From the IMG/VR virus record IMGVR_UViG_3300021963_000294, positions 1 to 38,813 of that record: DNA of 38,813 bases. One strand, given 5' to 3'. This DNA comes from a virus. The translations under genes were made by a program, and so were the position numbers. The notes beneath the pieces are model-generated. The model did no database searches. It saw only the letters and a list, made by a program, of their open reading frames with translations, and was not told the origin of the DNA. Shown one piece after another: positions 7,231-13,375 of this stretch (its first letter is position 1; the number at the start of each line of letters is the position of its first letter).

Positions 7231-7658
7231 CAGCAGAACGCCAGTGCTTGCATGATCATGTCCTCGGAACAGCCTGCCGGAAGCAGCTTCAGCAGCGCCG
7301 CGCGCGCGCCGATGAAAAATCGGTCGAACTGGTCGGCGTCGGCGGATGCGAAGTTCGTCGGCTTCGGCACCGCGATCAAGCCGCCCTTGCCGTCCGGCAC
7401 GAAATCGCACCAGCCCGACAGGACTCGCAGGACATGGTGAAGCTGATCCTTCGTCCACTCGCCTTCCAGGTTCTCCGTACCCCATGTGACCATCGCCCAA
7501 TACAGGTTGTGGTACTTCAGATTGCGCGGTTGCTTGCCGGGCAGTTCCACCAGTTCGCCGAACTTGACGCGCCGGAAAAAGCGCCACGCCTCATCAGACG
7601 CGGGCGCAAAGCCCTGCATCGTCTTGGCGTAGACCTGCTTGGGCGCGTCGTCGCTCAT
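7230..7658 (-). CDS. DUF1367-like recombination-region protein
   Basis: 142 residues. The middle reads RNLKYHNLYWAMVTWGTENL (residues 45-64) and later IAVPKPTNFASADADQFDRF (residues 94-113), the arrangement seen in DUF1367 proteins ('VPKSISFAKMD...F..FYDRA'). These small proteins are frequent in lambdoid recombination and Nin-like regions. The biochemical role is not established. Starts TGATG-coupled to the upstream SSB-like gene. Confidence 0.6.
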   Translation of the reverse strand: MSDDAPKQVYAKTMQGFAPASDEAWRFFRRVKFGELVELPGKQPRNLKYHNLYWAMVTWGTENLEGEWTKDQLHHVLRVLSGWCDFVPDGKGGLIAVPKPTNFASADADQFDRFFIGARAALLKLLPAGCSEDMIMQALAFC

Positions 7659-7909
7659 CAGAATGGGATACCCATGTCGTCCTCATCGCCGAACGTGCCA
7701 CTCTTGCCGCCGCCCGCGTTCTCGCGGACCTCGCTGGCCTTCAGGCTGAAGAACTTCTTGCCCGACTTGCCCTCCTTCACCCAGGCCGCGAGCCGCCACT
7801 CCTTGCCGTTCTCGTCGGTCCACTTGCCGGTGTATTCCGGGGCGCGGTCGTTGGTGCGCTTGTCATCGCGGAACAGAACGCCGGTGTTCTCGTTCGAGTA
7901 TTCAACCAT
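7658..7909 (-). CDS. SSB-like small protein with acidic IPF tip
   Basis: 83 residues. The body is beta-rich (TGVLFRDDKRTNDRAPEYTGKW, then KEWRLAAWVKEGKSGKKFFSLKAS) and ends in a Gly-rich linker and acidic tip, GDEDDMGIPF. An acidic stretch ending Ile-Pro-Phe is the hallmark protein-interaction tail of bacterial and phage single-stranded-DNA-binding proteins. It is less than half the length of E. coli SSB, so it may be a compact OB-fold protein or one that only borrows the tail. It lies directly after ERF, and the pair probably acts together on ssDNA. Confidence 0.55.
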   Translation of the reverse strand: MVEYSNENTGVLFRDDKRTNDRAPEYTGKWTDENGKEWRLAAWVKEGKSGKKFFSLKASEVRENAGGGKSGTFGDEDDMGIPF

Positions 7910-8601
7910 TACAGCTTCCTCGCTTCATAAGCGGCCTGCACGCGGGCGTACTCGACCGGCGCGGTGTTCTTGAGTTTGGCCAGCTTGGTGCCAGCCTCCA
8001 GCGACCAGCCTTCGTCGGTCACGTCCGCCAGGCCGATATCCATCAGCACGCGGGATGCGTCGGCCAGACTGGCGGCGGCGTTGATCGCGGCAATGGTGGC
8101 GTCGGCGAACTGGACGGCAGCCGGGGAGGCTCCCGGCGGCCTGTCAGCGACCTTGGGCGCGGCCTTGCGCGGCTCGTTCGTTGCGCCATCCGCCGCCGCG
8201 TTTCCGTCGTCGTCGGACGTGGCGATGTTGGCCAGTGCGGACACGGCGTAGCGGCGCAAATAGGTGCACGCAGACCCGACCGCCTGTGGATTGCCGGGCT
8301 GGGAAACAGGCATTTCCATGGTGCCAGAGATGAATTCGCCGCTGCCGTGCGCCAACATCACCCGCATGGATACGCGGCCTTCTTTCCAGCCGTTTGGGAT
8401 GCACATCACTGCAACCCCGTTCTCGGCCAATACGCGGGCGGATTCGTTCACGGCCTCAAGGTCGGCGTAATTCGACTTGAAATGCGGATTGGTCGCATCC
8501 TTCACGGCGGGCTTCATCTTGGCCTGTGCCGTCGCCATGGCTTTGGCCAGATTGCCGATGCCCGGCGACATGGCGATTGCGGTCGTTTGAACCTCGTCCA
8601 T
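7909..8601 (-). CDS. erf: ERF-family single-strand annealing protein
   Basis: 230 residues. Residues 15-130 hold the ERF core: IGNLAKAMATAQAKM, NPHFKSNYADLEAVNESAR, then GTMEMPVSQPGNPQAVGSA and TYLRRYAVSALANIATSDDD. This is the P22 Erf / Rad52-like fold class that anneals complementary ssDNA. A variable Ala-rich linker and a C-terminal helical domain follow. Start and stop are coupled to neighbours (TAATG upstream). It should work with the YqaJ-type exonuclease encoded just before it. Confidence 0.92.
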   Translation of the reverse strand: MDEVQTTAIAMSPGIGNLAKAMATAQAKMKPAVKDATNPHFKSNYADLEAVNESARVLAENGVAVMCIPNGWKEGRVSMRVMLAHGSGEFISGTMEMPVSQPGNPQAVGSACTYLRRYAVSALANIATSDDDGNAAADGATNEPRKAAPKVADRPPGASPAAVQFADATIAAINAAASLADASRVLMDIGLADVTDEGWSLEAGTKLAKLKNTAPVEYARVQAAYEARKL

Positions 8602-9413
8602 TACTTCACACCTTTAATCGAGAGTGCGCCCGCTTTCGAGCGTTTGACGGAAATCCCGTGGCCGGTGGCCTCGCTGGCGTCATCGGGCACGATATCCTTG
8701 ATGCCCTTCTCCGCCTTCTTGAACGTGTCAGCAGCCGCCTTGGTGGCCAGCCAGTCGGCAGCGTGCGATGCCCATTCGTTCTGGCCGGTCATGTCATAGG
8801 CGCGGAACAGGGTCGGCTTCGGGCCGGCCAACGCGGGAGTGTCATGCGGCGGTGTGCTGAACGCGACGCAATCGCGGAACTCCTCCAGCATGGCGAGAAC
8901 CTGGGCGGCGTAGGCATCATCCCATTCCACCAGTACCCATTCGTAATTTTGGGTGCCGTGCAAGAGGGAGAGGATGGCCAGCTTGCACTCAGCCAGGTGC
9001 ATTTGCACGAACACCTGCGGCATGTACCGCTGCATCGCCTCGTCGATCTTGGAGAAGGCACCGATATGCTTGGCCTCCCAGACGGCTGGCGTGCCATTGT
9101 ATTCGCACTTGCCGTCGAGCGTGGCGCGCAGCCAATCGTTCCGCAGCACGTCCTGCCGCCCGGTCACGGTCATGCCCGACATGCGCTCGAACCAGGCACA
9201 GTTGAACGGTTCGGTGTATGACCCGAGTTGGACCGGCAGCACGCCGCTCAAGTCCTCCGGTTCGGCCTGCCCGGTCTTTTCCAGCCACAGCCGGTGCCGC
9301 TTCTCGGCATCGCCGCCGCAGATCGTCGGGGCTTCGCTGGCGTTGATGTAAATCTTGCGGTCGGCAAGATCGTCGGCGTTCAGGCCGTAGGATACTCCAT
9401 CGACTGTTATCAC
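8601..9413 (-). CDS. YqaJ/lambda-type recombination exonuclease
   Basis: 270 residues with a GTG start at 9413 overlapping the upstream stop (GTGA); AGGA lies just upstream. Motifs in order: INASEAPTICGGD (residues 24-36), GSYTEPFNCAWFE (64-76, E69), LRATLDGKCEY (95-105, D100) and VWEAKHIGAF (111-120, E113-x-K115), the conserved nuclease core of the YqaJ viral recombinase family. It resects dsDNA ends so that the neighbouring ERF protein can anneal the exposed strands. An apparent extension upstream of the GTG is in frame but overlaps other genes and lacks a ribosome site. Confidence 0.9.
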   Translation of the reverse strand: MITVDGVSYGLNADDLADRKIYINASEAPTICGGDAEKRHRLWLEKTGQAEPEDLSGVLPVQLGSYTEPFNCAWFERMSGMTVTGRQDVLRNDWLRATLDGKCEYNGTPAVWEAKHIGAFSKIDEAMQRYMPQVFVQMHLAECKLAILSLLHGTQNYEWVLVEWDDAYAAQVLAMLEEFRDCVAFSTPPHDTPALAGPKPTLFRAYDMTGQNEWASHAADWLATKAAADTFKKAEKGIKDIVPDDASEATGHGISVKRSKAGALSIKGVK

Positions 9414-9577
9414 GACTTCCTCACCACTTTTATGTTTGCGCGCGGAGCCAGCCGATCCGGCTCCACGTTGGCCTTGATGGTACCGTCCGCCAGCTCGACG
9501 TTGTAGTCCCGGCAGGATTTGCCGACGATGCGCCCGGCGTGCTGGCCGTCCAGGGTTACGGCGTCTCGTAAATTCAC
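9410..9577 (-). CDS. 55-residue hypothetical
   Basis: Starts GTG at 9577 with GGAG seven bases upstream; reads VNLRDAVTLDGQHAGRIVGK and ends VVRKS. Looks like a small beta-barrel (RIVGKSCRDYNVELADGTIKANV), somewhat reminiscent of KOW/SH3-type folds, though no family is assigned. Both ends overlap neighbours as GTGA. Confidence 0.55.
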   Translation of the reverse strand: MNLRDAVTLDGQHAGRIVGKSCRDYNVELADGTIKANVEPDRLAPRANIKVVRKS

Positions 9578-9774
9578 AGTAATTCTCCATGTTTGCGCGC
9601 CCGCCGCTGGTAAAGATCGACGTGCTTCCGCTTCAGATGATCGACGACGCTGCCGGTGATCCGCTCGCCACATCCTGGGCAGACCGGCGCTTCCGTTTTG
9701 CCCTCGCGGCGAGTCCGGTGGCCCTTGAACGCGGCATAGGATCGACGCTCATTCTTCGATAGTGGCCTGCTCAT
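9574..9774 (-). CDS. Small zinc-finger protein
   Basis: 66 residues from MSRPLSKNERRSYAAF. A CPGCG knuckle (residues 36-40) followed by VVDHLKRKH gives CxxC...HxxxxH spacing close to a C2H2 finger, and the protein is very basic. It probably binds nucleic acid. The ATG overlaps the upstream stop (ATGA). Confidence 0.65.
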   Translation of the reverse strand: MSRPLSKNERRSYAAFKGHRTRREGKTEAPVCPGCGERITGSVVDHLKRKHVDLYQRRARKHGELL

Positions 9775-9860
9775 GAGAGTTGCCCCGACATGACGCCCCA
9801 CACCACAGCGCCGACCAGCGCGGCCAGCATAACGAAAGTGATCCAGTCGTCGGCGGTCAC
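9771..9860 (-). CDS. 29-residue membrane microprotein
   Basis: GTG start; reads VTADDWITFVMLAALVGAVV and ends MSGQLS, a single transmembrane helix. GGAG lies five bases upstream of the GTG. It overlaps its upstream neighbour as GTGA and the downstream zinc-finger gene as ATGA. These coupled junctions on both sides make a chance frame unlikely. Function unknown. Confidence 0.55.
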   Translation of the reverse strand: MTADDWITFVMLAALVGAVVWGVMSGQLS

Positions 9861-9988
9861 GGCCACTCCCCCGCTTCCACCGCCGCGAGCAGGGCGCTGA
9901 ACTTGGCATAGAGCGCGTCGATCTCGCCGGCCAGATCATCCTCGCCGATAAACTCAGCCGTGGCGTGCGCGGCCTTCAGGTCGGCCAT
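9857..9988 (-). CDS. 43-residue helical hypothetical
   Basis: Begins MADLKAAHATAEFIGEDD and ends EAGEWP; acidic and helical. GGAG lies six bases before the ATG at 9988, which lies inside the end of the preceding small gene. A longer in-frame extension upstream runs through the repeat gene in another frame and was rejected. Function unknown. Confidence 0.5.
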   Translation of the reverse strand: MADLKAAHATAEFIGEDDLAGEIDALYAKFSALLAAVEAGEWP

Positions 9989-10059
9989 GATGCTCTCCAG
10001 GTCGCTGGCGCGGTTGCTCGCGGCTTGTCTCCCTGTTCGCCGGTCATGGCGTCTCTCAT
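9976..10059 (-). CDS. 27-residue microprotein
   Basis: Starts MRDAMTGEQGDKPRATAP and ends RASWPT; basic and probably unstructured. The ATG overlaps the repeat gene's stop (ATGA) and GAGGGG lies five bases upstream. It overlaps the next gene by 13 bases. Supported by coupling and ribosome site only. Confidence 0.35.
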   Translation of the reverse strand: MRDAMTGEQGDKPRATAPATWRASWPT

Positions 10060-10487
10060 CCCAGCCCCTCCGCGATCCGCCCGAACGCAGCGGCGGTGGC
10101 CTCGTTGCAGGCCGTCCGCGCCAGGGTGATGGCCTCGCCGTAAGCCGTCCGCGCTGCGGCGGTGGCCTCGCCGTAAGCCTTCCACGCTGCGGCGGTGGCC
10201 TCGCCGTAAGCCTTCCCCGCTGCGGCGTCGGCCTCGCCGTAAGCCGTCCGCGCTGCGGCGGTGGCCTCGTCGTAAGCCTTCCACGCCGGGGTGATGGCCT
10301 CGCCGTAAGCCTGCCGCGCTTCGGCGGGCAGCAGGTTGCGTGCAGCCCAGGCCCAATAGAAAACCTGGGCGTGCTCGATGCAGAGCGCCTCGGTGACGGC
10401 GACCTGATCCCCGAACAGGCGCTTGAATTCAACGACCTGATCGGCGCACGCCTCCCTCAGGCGCAGCATGTCAGCGGTGATGATCAT
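10056..10487 (-). CDS. Early protein with 11-residue helical repeats
   Basis: 143 residues. The N-terminal 55 residues (CADQVVEFKRLFGDQVAVTEA ... FYWAWAARNLLPAEARQAY) form a conserved-looking domain seen in phage proteins of unknown function. Residues 56-132 are tandem 11-residue units of the type A-[WR]-[KT]-A-Y-[GD]-E-A-T-A-A. Eleven residues is three helical turns, so the repeats probably make one long amphipathic helix with stacked Tyr. The start overlaps the upstream stop by ATGA. Confidence 0.75.
   Translation of the reverse strand: MIITADMLRLREACADQVVEFKRLFGDQVAVTEALCIEHAQVFYWAWAARNLLPAEARQAYGEAITPAWKAYDEATAAARTAYGEADAAAGKAYGEATAAAWKAYGEATAAARTAYGEAITLARTACNEATAAAFGRIAEGLG
10090..10320. 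repeat. Seven tandem 33-bp repeats
   Basis: Seven in-frame copies of a 33-base unit (consensus begins gcggcggtggcctcgccgta on the plus strand) inside the preceding gene. Copies differ mostly at a few positions, so copy number could change by slippage or recombination. Confidence 0.9.
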
Positions 10488-10711
10488 TGGTCGTCCCTCT
10501 TGGCCAGTTCCGTGCTGCGAAAAGCGTTCGCCAGGTCGAGCGCGGTCTGATTGTGCGCCCGCTTGGCCCGGTTGAAGTCGAGCACGTTGGGGTCGCGGTA
10601 CTTGGCCTCGCGGTAATTGGCGATGTGCTCGTGCAGCTCTCTGTAGAGGCGCTGCACGGTGGCGTCCGGTTCGTCGAGCGGGCTGTCGGATGGCCGTGTA
10701 TCGTCACACAT
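10484..10711 (-). CDS. Hypothetical helical early protein
   Basis: 75 residues from MCDDTRPSDSPLDEP. An acidic, flexible N-terminus precedes two helices (VQRLYRELHEHIANYREAKY and FNRAKRAHNQTALDLANAF). GAGGG lies eight bases upstream of the ATG, and the stop overlaps the next start (ATGA). No family recognised. The 60 bases before it (10712-10771) hold no supported gene. Confidence 0.65.
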   Translation of the reverse strand: MCDDTRPSDSPLDEPDATVQRLYRELHEHIANYREAKYRDPNVLDFNRAKRAHNQTALDLANAFRSTELAKRDDQ

Positions 10712-10771
10712 TCGTGTTCCCTCTGTTGATCTTCCATCACTGCCCGCGTTCCAGACGGCAGGTAAAGAGGA

Positions 10772-10978
10772 TCAGTGCGTTAAAAGTCCGCCATTCACGG
10801 GATGGAACTGGCCGGCGTAAACCGTGTGGCCCTCGGCAATGCGAGAGGCGCGAAATGCGTCGGCTGCATCGGCAGTGGGGAATGACCAGCAGTCGATGGT
10901 ATCGCCGTTTAGCCACCAGACGTTGCCGTTGACGGCGGCGCGGCGCGATCTTACGCGGATCAAAAGTTCGTCGTTCAT
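10772..10978 (-). CDS. First gene of leftward early operon, hypothetical
   Basis: 68 residues from MNDELLIRVRSRRAAV. Contains NVWWLNGDTIDCWSFPTADAA and a C-terminal GQFHPVNGGLLTH, which look like a small alpha/beta protein. GGAG lies seven bases upstream of the ATG. An in-frame extension to 11056 would cross the promoter and was rejected. As the gene nearest the early promoter it should be among the first made; function unknown. Confidence 0.6.
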   Translation of the reverse strand: MNDELLIRVRSRRAAVNGNVWWLNGDTIDCWSFPTADAADAFRASRIAEGHTVYAGQFHPVNGGLLTH

Positions 10979-11006
10979 CGGGTTTCTCCGTGTCTCGATA
11001 CAGCAG

Positions 11007-11035
11007 ACGGTAAACGTGCGGCGCGTATCCGTCAA
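11007..11035 (-). promoter_or_regulatory. Leftward early promoter
   Basis: On the minus strand, TTGACG (11030-11035) and TACCGT (11007-11012) are separated by 17 bases. The predicted start near 11000 leaves a leader of about 22 bases before the first leftward gene. The -35 is nearly consensus; the -10 is weak. Confidence 0.5.
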
Positions 11036-11075
11036 CGGTCTTTTTACGGCAAACACGTATTTTATTTGTTGACCG
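11029..11075. promoter_or_regulatory. Symmetric divergent control region
   Basis: The divergent -35 boxes lie in an inverted arrangement: GTCAAC at 11031-11036 and GTTGAC at 11068-11073, with an AT-rich 31-base centre (11037-11067). Such symmetry suits a dimeric repressor, with the HTH protein encoded at 11104 as the obvious candidate. The operator itself is inferred, not proven. Confidence 0.4.
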
Positions 11076-11097
11076 CCATACGCTCGCGGCGTTAGGT
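11069..11097 (+). promoter_or_regulatory. Rightward early promoter
   Basis: TTGACC at 11069-11074, a 17-base spacer, then TTAGGT at 11092-11097 (poor -10). Transcription from it would start at or next to the regulator's ATG at 11104, giving a very short or no leader. Weak by sequence, so repression or activation may matter. Confidence 0.4.
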
Positions 11098-11103
11098 TTG
11101 GGC

Positions 11104-11310
11104 ATGACGCAAGTTGAAAACATCATCGAACGGTTCGGCGGCATGACGGCCTTGGCCCGTGCTCTCGGCCACAAAAACCCCACAACGGTTCAGGGCTGGA
11201 AGGTGCGCGGCATCATCCCGGCGCGGCAGCAACGCGAGTTGCTGGACCTTGCGAAAAGGGCCAACGTGCCGCTGGAACCTGCGGACTTTTTCGCGGACGC
11301 ACGCGGATGA
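11104..11310 (+). CDS. Carph-isopro-type HTH regulator (Cro-like)
   Basis: 68 residues from MTQVENIIERFGGMTAL. The pattern ENIIERFGG-x5-RALGHKNPTTVQGWK-x-RGIIPARQQ matches the small carph-isopro/Cro-like HTH proteins of alphaproteobacteria and their phages, with the recognition helix in NPTTVQGWK. ATG at 11104 preferred; TTG at 11098 would add two residues. Position beside a divergent promoter suggests that it represses one or both early operons. Confidence 0.8.
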   Translation: MTQVENIIERFGGMTALARALGHKNPTTVQGWKVRGIIPARQQRELLDLAKRANVPLEPADFFADARG

Positions 11311-11360
11311 ATACGACGCGCTCTCAGCAAGCGCGGACGCCCGGTCATCGACGGGCACTT

Positions 11361-11382
11361 CCCGGTTCGCCGGGCTTTTCTT
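11361..11382 (+). terminator. Intrinsic terminator after the regulator
   Basis: CCCGG (11361-11365), a TTCG tetraloop and CCGGG (11370-11374), followed by CTTTTCTT. It lies 50 bases after the regulator stop, so rightward transcripts may end here unless antiterminated or restarted. The rest of the 172-base gap (11311-11482) holds the inverted repeat listed next. Confidence 0.6.
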
Positions 11383-11438
11383 CCCATCGCAGGCCCGGCT
11401 CCGTGCGGAACCCCCTCCCGCATTCGTGCTTGCGCGCT

Positions 11439-11474
11439 CCCGAGCTGGTTTTAGTCCCTCTTGGCCAGCTCGGG
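11439..11474 (+). promoter_or_regulatory. Perfect 10-bp inverted repeat upstream of C5 methyltransferase
   Basis: CCCGAGCTGG at 11439-11448 and CCAGCTCGGG at 11465-11474 around a 16-base loop. The right arm runs into the G-rich stretch (11472-11476) that is the only Shine-Dalgarno-like sequence for the ATG at 11483. It could be an RNA hairpin hiding the ribosome site or a DNA operator. Confidence 0.5.
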
Positions 11475-11482
11475 GGCACCCT

Positions 11483-12355
11483 ATGAAGCCGCTGGCGGTA
11501 GATTTATTTTGTGGCCTCGGAGGCTGGACTGACGGCCTGCTCGCCGCTGGATACGACGTGGTGGGCTTCGACATCGAGCAGCACGTCTACGGCGACATGC
11601 GCTATCCGGCGCAGCTCGTGGTGCAGGACGTTCTGACGCTGCACGGCTCGCAGTTCCGCGACGCCGCCCTGATCGTCGCAAGCCCGCCGTGCCAGGAATA
11701 TTCATGGATGGCCATGCCGTGGAAACTGGCGAAAGCCAAGGCTGCCGCGATCCGCGCGGACATGACCGGCGAAAGCCTCGAACGGCTCAACCGGCTGTTC
11801 AACGCCTGCTTCCGCATCCAGGCAGAGGCCAGTCTCGCGGCGGGGCGGCATATCCCGATGGTGGTCGAGAACGTGCGCGGCGCGCAGCCATGGGTCGGAC
11901 GGGCGCGGTGGAACTTCGGCAGCTTCTACCTGTGGGGCGACGTGCCGGCGCTGATGCCGCCCGCCCGCTCGATAAAGAACACTGGCGGTTCATGGTTCAA
12001 CATCGGCGGCCCCGGCCAGGCGGTCACGAACAACAACCCCGTGCACGGCCACAAAGTCCCCGGCTTTCGGTTTGACGGCAGCGGGCGCAGTTTCCAGAGC
12101 GCGAGCGTGGCCGAGCATATCAAGGTGCCGAGCGAAAGCGGGCGGCGCACAGACCCCGGCAAGGGCGCGCGGTTCACGCCGCAGTCCCGCGGCGTCGAGG
12201 CTGGCATCAAGATCGGTGGCGACTGGTTCAGCGATCCGGAAAGCACCTGCCGAAAGCACGGCAGCAAGTCCCCGGCCCGCAAGATGGCCAGCGCCATGAT
12301 CGCCAAAATCCCCGAGCCGCTGAGTCGGCACATCGCCGAGGTCTACCGGCCATGA
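11483..12355 (+). CDS. DNA (cytosine-5) methyltransferase
   Basis: 290 residues. Motif I is AVDLFCGLGGWTDG (residues 5-18), the catalytic SPPCQ has C70, and motif VI is VVENVRGAQPW (128-137). The region after residue 140 holds the target-recognition part and the C-terminal motifs. It transfers a methyl group from S-adenosylmethionine to C5 of cytosine. No partner restriction enzyme is adjacent, so protection from host restriction is the likely role. Start chosen at ATG 11483; a longer in-frame reading runs back through the terminator and regulator. Confidence 0.93.
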   Translation: MKPLAVDLFCGLGGWTDGLLAAGYDVVGFDIEQHVYGDMRYPAQLVVQDVLTLHGSQFRDAALIVASPPCQEYSWMAMPWKLAKAKAAAIRADMTGESLERLNRLFNACFRIQAEASLAAGRHIPMVVENVRGAQPWVGRARWNFGSFYLWGDVPALMPPARSIKNTGGSWFNIGGPGQAVTNNNPVHGHKVPGFRFDGSGRSFQSASVAEHIKVPSESGRRTDPGKGARFTPQSRGVEAGIKIGGDWFSDPESTCRKHGSKSPARKMASAMIAKIPEPLSRHIAEVYRP

Positions 12356-12702
12356 AAGAATCCGCGCTCCAGTCCGCGTGCATCGATCTACTGGCCGTGT
12401 ACGAGAGGCAAGGCATCCTGACTTACACGGCAATCCCGAACGGCAGCGTTTTAGCCGGGGACGAGCGCCAGCGGGCCATCCAGATGAACAAGTTGAAGGC
12501 CACCGGGCTGCGGCCCGGCTTCCCCGACCTGATGATCATCCTGCCCGGCAAGGTGGCGTTCGCGGAACTGAAATCCGACAAGGGCGTGCTGTCCCCGGCG
12601 CAGATCGGATGGCGGGACGCGCTCGAGCGCATGGGCTTTGCGTGGCGGCTGGTGCGAACGCTGGACGAGATGAAAGACTACATAACCGAACTGAGGGGAT
12701 AA
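12352..12702 (+). CDS. VRR-NUC domain nuclease
   Basis: 116 residues covering a whole stand-alone VRR-NUC domain: GLRPGFPDLMI (G56-D59), AELKSDKG (E72 and K74) and LSPAQIGWRDAL (80-91). This is the PD-(D/E)xK-type fold seen alone in many phages, where it is linked to Holliday-junction or structure-specific cleavage. ATGA overlap with the methyltransferase. Substrate not predictable from sequence. Confidence 0.9.
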   Translation: MKESALQSACIDLLAVYERQGILTYTAIPNGSVLAGDERQRAIQMNKLKATGLRPGFPDLMIILPGKVAFAELKSDKGVLSPAQIGWRDALERMGFAWRLVRTLDEMKDYITELRG

Positions 12703-12706
12703 GAAT

Positions 12707-13165
12707 GTGAAGCCGTGGACGGACGAGGAAAAGGACTGGCTGACCGAGGAGGGGCACAAGATGACCGTGCAGGCCGCTGCCCGGCGGCTGGGGCGCACCA
12801 ATGCCAGCGTATCGGGCATGATGCGCTCGCTGGGGCTGGTCAGGGTATATCCGCCGAAGTTCTGGACGCCGGAACGCAACGAGCGGCTGACGGAGATGTA
12901 CACCACCGGCGCGGAGCGGCGCGACATCTGCCGGTCGCTCAACATCACCATCGGGGCGCTTGAAACGCAGGTCACCAAGCTGGGGCTGACGCGACCGTGC
13001 CCGAGAGGCCCGAAGGAACCGCGCGGCCCGCACTGCCGGGTCTGCTACATCGGCGCGGAACACATGGCGGGGTGCCCGCGGCCAGAGTGCCGGCACTATG
13101 CCGAGCCGATGCGGCCCGCAGAGCGGACACTGGCAGGTGTCGGTGCGAGTATGCTGGTGGCATGA
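12707..13165 (+). CDS. Double HTH (GcrA-like) protein with zinc knuckle
   Basis: 152 residues, GTG start with GAGGGG eight bases upstream. Two similar HTH units follow each other: WTDEEKDWLTEEG...RLGRTNASVSGMMRSLGL (4-44) and WTPERNERLTEMY...SLNITIGALETQVTKLGL (53-93). Their 'W-T-x-E... L-G-L' pattern resembles GcrA/SANT-like DNA-binding units. The C-terminus has CRVC-x9-CPRPEC, a possible zinc site shared with the 114-residue protein at 14939. Probably a phage transcription factor; targets unknown. A GcrA-like factor beside DNA methyltransferases is suggestive, because GcrA responds to adenine methylation in alphaproteobacteria. Confidence 0.7.
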   Translation: MKPWTDEEKDWLTEEGHKMTVQAAARRLGRTNASVSGMMRSLGLVRVYPPKFWTPERNERLTEMYTTGAERRDICRSLNITIGALETQVTKLGLTRPCPRGPKEPRGPHCRVCYIGAEHMAGCPRPECRHYAEPMRPAERTLAGVGASMLVA

Positions 13166-13302
13166 CCTACGATCCCCACCTTGACAGCCGCCTGAGCTAC
13201 GAGGCCGCGATTGCAGCCGCCCGCGCCGACTACCTGGCGAACCGCCGCGAGGGCGAGACGGCGGCGCAGTACATCGAGCGCAGACGGAGGGAGCGGGAAT
13301 GA
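13162..13302 (+). CDS. 46-residue protein with RRRRERE tail, cassette copy 1
   Basis: Starts MTYDPHLDSRLSYEAAIAAA; the end REGETAAQYIERRRRERE is shared, with small changes, with the 35-residue protein at 14048. ATGA overlaps on both sides couple it to the upstream HTH gene and the methyltransferase downstream. The paired occurrence before each methyltransferase copy suggests a fixed two-gene unit. Function unknown. Confidence 0.65.
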   Translation: MTYDPHLDSRLSYEAAIAAARADYLANRREGETAAQYIERRRRERE

Positions 13303-13375
13303 GAGAGGAAGTCATCGGCGACTGCCGCCTGATACTGGGCGACTGCATGGCCATCCTGCCGACGCTTGGCAAGGT
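13274..13375 (+). repeat. Left flank of methyltransferase cassette, copy 1
   Basis: 102 bases identical to 14127-14228. They cover the end of the small upstream gene and the first 25 codons of the methyltransferase. Confidence 0.95.

Noticed and set aside
10090-10320. CRISPR array
   Set aside because: The 33-bp units are contiguous, in frame and have no unique spacers, so they are coding tandem repeats.
9857-10432. 191-codon Arg/Pro-rich frame across the 33-bp repeats
   Set aside because: It is the out-of-frame reading of the repeat gene (RGRLTARPPPQ-type); only its last 43 codons, with their own ribosome site, were kept.
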